From NCBI GenBank assembly GCA_020355165.1, contig CP070661.1, positions 1,807,107 to 1,858,588 of the forward strand: 51,482 nt of DNA. Direction: 5' to 3'. The translations under genes were made by a program, and so were the position numbers. The notes beneath the pieces were generated by a model that worked only from the letters and a program-made list of their open reading frames with translations, was not told the origin of the DNA and searched no databases. Shown piece after piece: positions 47,705-51,482 of this stretch. How positions within the stretch are numbered: the first letter of the stretch is position 1; every line of letters begins with the position of its first letter. This stretch comes from Burkholderiales bacterium (GTDB lineage Bacteria > Pseudomonadota > Gammaproteobacteria > Burkholderiales > Burkholderiaceae_F).

Positions 47705-50025
47705 GCAGTCGTCGCCGCCGCCGCGGGCTTGCCCAGGGCGACCGGCTTGACCCGCGGCGTGACCAGGATGCCCTTGCGCGCGCGCTGACCGACGTGGGCC
47801 TGCAGTTCCCGTCCGCGCAGGTGGACCTGCACCATCCTGCCGCCGCGACCCTGCCCTTCGACGATCACGCCGGCCTCGCCGCAGGGCGTGGCGGCGACCA
47901 GCTTCTCGCCCGTATCGAGGCCCATCAGGATCACGCCGCGCCCGCCGCCGGACAGGGCCTTGATCTGCTCCGCCGCGAATATCAGCATGCGCCCCTTCTC
48001 CGATGCGCAGGCGATGCGGTCGTCGGCCGGCTCGGCGAGCGCCGGGCGCAGCGGCACCGCGCCCGGGTCGACGCTGACGAACTGCTTGCCGCCGCGGACG
48101 CGCGAGACCATGTCGCCGATCGAGCAGGCGAACCCGGTGCCGGCGCTCGTCGCCAGCAGCAGCGACTGCGACGGGGCGCCGGCGACGTAACCGACCAGGC
48201 GCGTGCCCGACTCCAGGTCGATCATCGAGGTGACCGGCGAGCCGTCGCCGCGCGCCGAAGGCAGCGCCGACACGGGCACCGAGTAGACGCGGCCGTTGCT
48301 GCCGACGGCGATCAGGTGATCGATCGTGCGGCACTCGTAGGCGCCGTACAGCGCATCGCCGGCCTTGAAGGTGAACTGCGCGATGTCGTGGCCGTGGCCG
48401 GCGCGTGCACGGGCGAAGCCCTTCTCGGAGACGATCACGGTGACCGGCTCGTCGAGCACCCGTGCCTCGGCCACTGCCCGCTCGGCGGTCTCGATCAGCG
48501 TGCGGCGGGCGTCGCCGTGCTTCCTGGCGTCGTCCTCGAACTCCCTGCCGACCTGGCGCCGCAGCGCCGCCTCGGAGCCGAGCAGCTTGTGCAATGCCGC
48601 CTGGTCCTTGCGCAGCTGCGCCAGCTCCTGCTCGATGCGGATGCCCTCGAGCCGCGCCAGCTGGCGCAGGCGGATCTCGAGGATGTCGTCGGCCTGCCGC
48701 TCCGACAGCCCGAAGGCGCGCATCAGCTCCGGCTTCGGCTCGTCGGCGTTGCGGATGACCCGGATCACCTTGTCGATGTTCAGCAGGACCGCCTGCCGGC
48801 CCTCGAGGATGTGGATGCGGTCCTCGACCCTGGCCAGCCGGTGGCGGCTGCGCCGGCGGACCGTGTCGATGCGGAAGTCGATCCATTCGCCGAGGATCTC
48901 GGCCAGCGGCTTGCAGCGCGGCCGGCCGTCGCGGCCGATCATCACCAGGTTGACCGACACGCTGGTCTCGAGGCTGGTGTGCGCCAGCAGGGCGGTGACG
49001 AAGCCGTCGCGGTCGATGCGCGAGGTGCGCGGCTCGAACACCAGCCGCACCGCCGCCTCCCTGCCGGACTCGTCGCGCACGGAGTCGAGCTGCGCCAGCA
49101 CGATCTGCTTCAACTGCTGCTGCTCGGCGCTCAGCGACTTCTTGCCGGCCCTGACCTTGGGATTGGTCAGCTCCTCGATCTCCTCGAGCACCCTCTGGGC
49201 CGAGGTCCCCGGCGGCAGTTCGTCGACCACCAGCTGCCACTGGCCGCGCGCCAGCTCCTCGAAGTGCACTCGCGCGCGCGCCTTCAGGCTGCCGCGCCCG
49301 CTGGCGTAGATCTCGCGGATCTCCCCGGCCGCCGAGATGATCTGGCCGCCGCCCGGGAAATCCGGCCCCGGCAGCACGGCGAGCAGCTGGTCGAGCGAGG
49401 CCTTCGGCTCCTTCAGCACCAGCTGCAGCGCGGCGACGACCTCATCGATGTTGTGCGACGGGATCTCGGTGGCCATGCCCACCGCGATGCCGGAGGCCCC
49501 GTTGAGCAGCACGAACGGCAGCCGCGCCGGCAGCCACTTCGGCTCCTGCTGGCTGCCGTCGTAGTTGGGGCCGAACTCGACCGTGCCCTCGTCGAGCTCG
49601 TCCAGCAGCAGGCGGGCGATCGGCGTCAGCCGTGCCTCGGTGTAGCGCATGGCCGCAGCCGCGTCGCCGTCGCGCGAGCCGAAGTTGCCCTGACCGTCGA
49701 TCAGCGGATAGCGCAGCGCGAAGTCCTGCGCCATGCGGACCATCGCGTCGTAGGCAGCGGTGTCGCCGTGCGGATGGAACTTGCCGAGCACGTCGCCGAC
49801 CACGCGGGCGCTCTTCACCGGCCGGGCGTTCGCCGCCAGACCCATCTGCTGCATCGCGTACAGGATGCGCCGCTGCACGGGCTTCAGGCCGTCGGCCAGA
49901 TCCGGCAGCGCCCGCCCCTTGACCACCGAGACCGCGTAGTCGAGGTAGGCGCGCTGCGCAAAGGTGGCCAGCGTCAGCGCTTCGCCACCGTCGCTGGGCG
50001 GGAAAAGGGTCTGCTGTTCGAGCAT
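47701..50025 (-). CDS. parC: DNA topoisomerase IV subunit A
   Basis: The DNA-cutting subunit of topoisomerase IV, which separates replicated chromosomes. The 774-aa length and a shortened C-terminal beta-pinwheel fit ParC and not GyrA. The catalytic pair is Arg127-Tyr128 (AMRYTEARL). The quinolone region reads [15 protein letters not shown]: Thr89 and Asp93 stand at the positions of Escherichia ParC Ser80 and Glu84. Both are polar or acidic residues, not the classic resistance changes. It is first of a parC-MBL pair; parE is not in this window. Confidence 0.95.
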   Translation of the reverse strand: MLEQQTLFPPSDGGEALTLATFAQRAYLDYAVSVVKGRALPDLADGLKPVQRRILYAMQQMGLAANARPVKSARVVGDVLGKFHPHGDTAAYDAMVRMAQDFALRYPLIDGQGNFGSRDGDAAAAMRYTEARLTPIARLLLDELDEGTVEFGPNYDGSQQEPKWLPARLPFVLLNGASGIAVGMATEIPSHNIDEVVAALQLVLKEPKASLDQLLAVLPGPDFPGGGQIISAAGEIREIYASGRGSLKARARVHFEELARGQWQLVVDELPPGTSAQRVLEEIEELTNPKVRAGKKSLSAEQQQLKQIVLAQLDSVRDESGREAAVRLVFEPRTSRIDRDGFVTALLAHTSLETSVSVNLVMIGRDGRPRCKPLAEILGEWIDFRIDTVRRRSRHRLARVEDRIHILEGRQAVLLNIDKVIRVIRNADEPKPELMRAFGLSERQADDILEIRLRQLARLEGIRIEQELAQLRKDQAALHKLLGSEAALRRQVGREFEDDARKHGDARRTLIETAERAVAEARVLDEPVTVIVSEKGFARARAGHGHDIAQFTFKAGDALYGAYECRTIDHLIAVGSNGRVYSVPVSALPSARGDGSPVTSMIDLESGTRLVGYVAGAPSQSLLLATSAGTGFACSIGDMVSRVRGGKQFVSVDPGAVPLRPALAEPADDRIACASEKGRMLIFAAEQIKALSGGGRGVILMGLDTGEKLVAATPCGEAGVIVEGQGRGGRMVQVHLRGRELQAHVGQRARKGILVTPRVKPVALGKPAAAATTA

Positions 50026-50221
50026 CGAATTGGCCGCACGAACCTGCGGCGCACACGGTTTCCGAGAGCCGCGATTTTACGGGGCCGCCCCGCCGGAGCC
50101 TGGGCGTCGCCCTCGCCACCCGCCGGCGCAGCGCAACGCGCGACCGCGGCGCCTGCTGCGCCCCCGGCGGCCCGAAGGGCGCGCAGCCAACCCGGGCGCG
50201 CGCATTGCGCGCGTTGCACCG

Positions 50222-50260
50222 CGGATGCACGTGCGACGGCAGCGCCGTCGCGCACATCCG
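50222..50260. terminator. 39-nt hairpin downstream of the GGDEF-EAL gene
   Basis: Arms CGGATG/CATCCG (50222-50227, 50255-50260) and an inner stem of about ten pairs around CGACGGC/GCCGTCG enclose a 3-base loop. It starts 12 bp after the stop of the minus-strand GGDEF-EAL gene and lies upstream of parC. No T run follows; a Rho-independent terminator is therefore uncertain. Confidence 0.4.
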
Positions 50261-50271
50261 CCGTGCCCGGG

Positions 50272-51482
50272 CTAATGCATCAGCGACCGCCGCCGCCCCG
50301 TGTCGCGCTGCTCGACGTAGATCCGGGCGAACTCGTCGGGCGTCAGCGGCCGCGAGAACAGGTAGCCCTGCGCCGAGTCGCAGCCGAGCTGCTGCATCCA
50401 GTCCTGCTGCGCCTGCGTCTCGACGCCCTCGGCGGTGATGCGGATGCCGAGCGCGCGCGCCATCTCGATGACGGCCTTGACGATGGTCAGCGTGCGCGGG
50501 TCGCCCATGCACTCGACCGTGAAGCTGCGGTCGATCTTCAGGCGGTGGATCGGCAGGTCGCGCAGGTGCGCGAGGCTGGAGAAGCCGACCCCGAAGTCGT
50601 CCAGCGCCAGCCGCACGCCGGCCTGGCGCAGCCGCACCAGGTTCTCGCGCACCGTCGCCGAGGTGTCGAGCAGCCCCGTCTCGGTCACCTCGATCTCGAC
50701 CTCGGCCGGCTGCACGCCGAACTCGTCGAGCGTCGCCAGCAGGCCGTCGACGTAGCCAGGCTGCCGCAGGTGGACGCCGGCGATGTTCACCGCCAGCGGC
50801 GGTATCTGCAGCCCCAGTTTCCGCCACCCCTGCCGTGCCTTGCACGCCTCGCGCAGCACCCACTCGCCGAGGCCGACCACCAGGCCGCTTTCCTCGGCGA
50901 TCGGGATGAATTCCGACGGCGAGACCTCGCCGACCTCGGCGTCGGTCCAGCGCACCAGCACCTCGGCGCTGACGATGCCGCCGTCGGCAAGCGACACGGT
51001 CGGCTGGAAGTACAGCATGAACTCGCGCGACTCGATCGCCTTGCGCAGCCGCTGCTCGAGCCGCAGCCGCAGGTCGACGCGGCGCGCCACGGCCGGCGTG
51101 TACAGCGCGTAGGTCGCCCGCCCGCTCTCCTTGGCCTCGTACATCGCCGCATCGGCGGCGTTGACCAGCGCCTCGAGGTCGAGTCCATCGTGCGGAAAGA
51201 AGCTGACGCCGATCGAGGGGGTGACCACCAGGTCGAGCCCGAGCACGCGCATCGGCGCGCTGATCGCGCCGATCAGCCGCCGCGCCAGCTCGATCGTCGA
51301 CTCCGGCTCGCGCACGTCGCCCAGCAGCGCGACCAGCTCGTCGCCGCCGCGCCGGCCGAGCAGGCGCGGCGTGGGGATGTCCCGCTGCAGTCGCGCCGCG
51401 ACCGTGCGCAGCACTTCGTCGCCGGCGCGATGCCCGTAGCCGTTGTTCAGCAGCCTGAAGTTGTCCAGGTCGATGAACAGCA
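50272..51482 (-). CDS. GGDEF-EAL domain cyclic-di-GMP protein, 5' end outside window
   Basis: The C-terminal part of a protein that makes or breaks cyclic-di-GMP; the frame is open to the right edge. The GGDEF domain has LFIDLDNFRLLNNGYGHRAG and an active site reading RRGGDELVAL, with Leu in the last place. The EAL domain (from about 130 residues after that) keeps AEVLVRW (EVL version), VNIAG, EVTETG, LDDFGVGFSSL, LKIDRSF and AEGVET, so metal ligands and the catalytic Glu and Lys look intact. Phosphodiesterase activity is likely; cyclase activity is uncertain. Any N-terminal sensor lies outside the window. Confidence 0.93.
   Translation of the reverse strand, partial: LFIDLDNFRLLNNGYGHRAGDEVLRTVAARLQRDIPTPRLLGRRGGDELVALLGDVREPESTIELARRLIGAISAPMRVLGLDLVVTPSIGVSFFPHDGLDLEALVNAADAAMYEAKESGRATYALYTPAVARRVDLRLRLEQRLRKAIESREFMLYFQPTVSLADGGIVSAEVLVRWTDAEVGEVSPSEFIPIAEESGLVVGLGEWVLREACKARQGWRKLGLQIPPLAVNIAGVHLRQPGYVDGLLATLDEFGVQPAEVEIEVTETGLLDTSATVRENLVRLRQAGVRLALDDFGVGFSSLAHLRDLPIHRLKIDRSFTVECMGDPRTLTIVKAVIEMARALGIRITAEGVETQAQQDWMQQLGCDSAQGYLFSRPLTPDEFARIYVEQRDTGRRRSLMH

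Noticed and set aside
49755..49800. Thr at the quinolone-determining Ser position of ParC
   Set aside because: Thr and the following Asp are conservative residues likely native to the lineage; there is no basis for calling resistance.
50150..50185. CGGCGGCCCGAAGGGCGC near parC, considered another family-1 repeat
   Set aside because: Only about 15 bases of the element are shared; the rest is missing, so it is at most a decayed fragment.

Overview
The window is a G+C-rich, gene-dense chromosomal segment, almost certainly from a betaproteobacterium of the order Burkholderiales. This rests on gene content and order: rpsO-pnp-quinone oxidoreductase-tpiA-secG-tRNA-Leu(GAG)-nuoABCDEFGHIJKLMN, ilvI-ilvH-ilvC followed at a distance by psd-pssA-leuA, and an ECF sigma factor-DUF3619-DUF3106-RDD cluster divergent from ilvI. 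The assignment comes from remembered synteny and protein signatures, not from a search, and genus is not claimed.

Layout, left to right. 1-3690 (plus): the 3' part of a multi-PAS hybrid histidine kinase, then an MFS transporter. 3758-24678 (minus, read right to left): rpsO, pnp, a zinc-less quinone oxidoreductase, tpiA, secG, tRNA-Leu, all fourteen complex I genes nuoA to nuoN, then a NUDIX hydrolase. 24874-25968 (plus): a membrane DUF457-type hydrolase. 26243-30280 (minus): a SIMPL-domain protein, psd, pssA, then leuA, which has its own promoter and a 27-codon leader peptide with a leucine run. 30673-31392 (plus): an orphan NarL-type response regulator. 31540-35053 (minus): ilvI, ilvH, ilvC. 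35337-37387 (plus): ECF sigma factor, DUF3619, DUF3106 and RDD genes, the first three translationally overlapping. 37374-41769 (minus): an oligopeptide-type ABC transporter (two permeases and a double-ATPase) plus a FFLEELY-motif protein. 42049-46600 (plus): two tandem paralogous substrate-binding proteins and an alpha/beta hydrolase. 46610-51482 (minus): an MBL-fold hydrolase, parC, and a GGDEF-EAL protein cut by the window edge.

Functionally the window is mostly housekeeping: respiration, branched-chain amino acid synthesis, phosphatidylethanolamine synthesis, RNA turnover, DNA topology and peptide uptake. No phage, transposon, CRISPR array or defence island was seen. Gaps between genes are short. 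The only one over 300 bases (30281-30672) holds a near-perfect 22-bp palindrome and no convincing gene. The 274-bp convergent gap at 25969-26242, the 279-bp divergent gap at 41770-42048 and the 175-bp gap at 2286-2460 show nothing I can name.

The most interesting signals are non-coding: the putative, possibly leaderless, leuA leader peptide; two families of intergenic repeats inserted in the nuo and ilv operons, one bracketing nuoF in opposite orientations; a long hairpin abutting the ilvC ribosome binding site; and the palindrome upstream of the orphan regulator. I did not find a convincing wholly new biological system.
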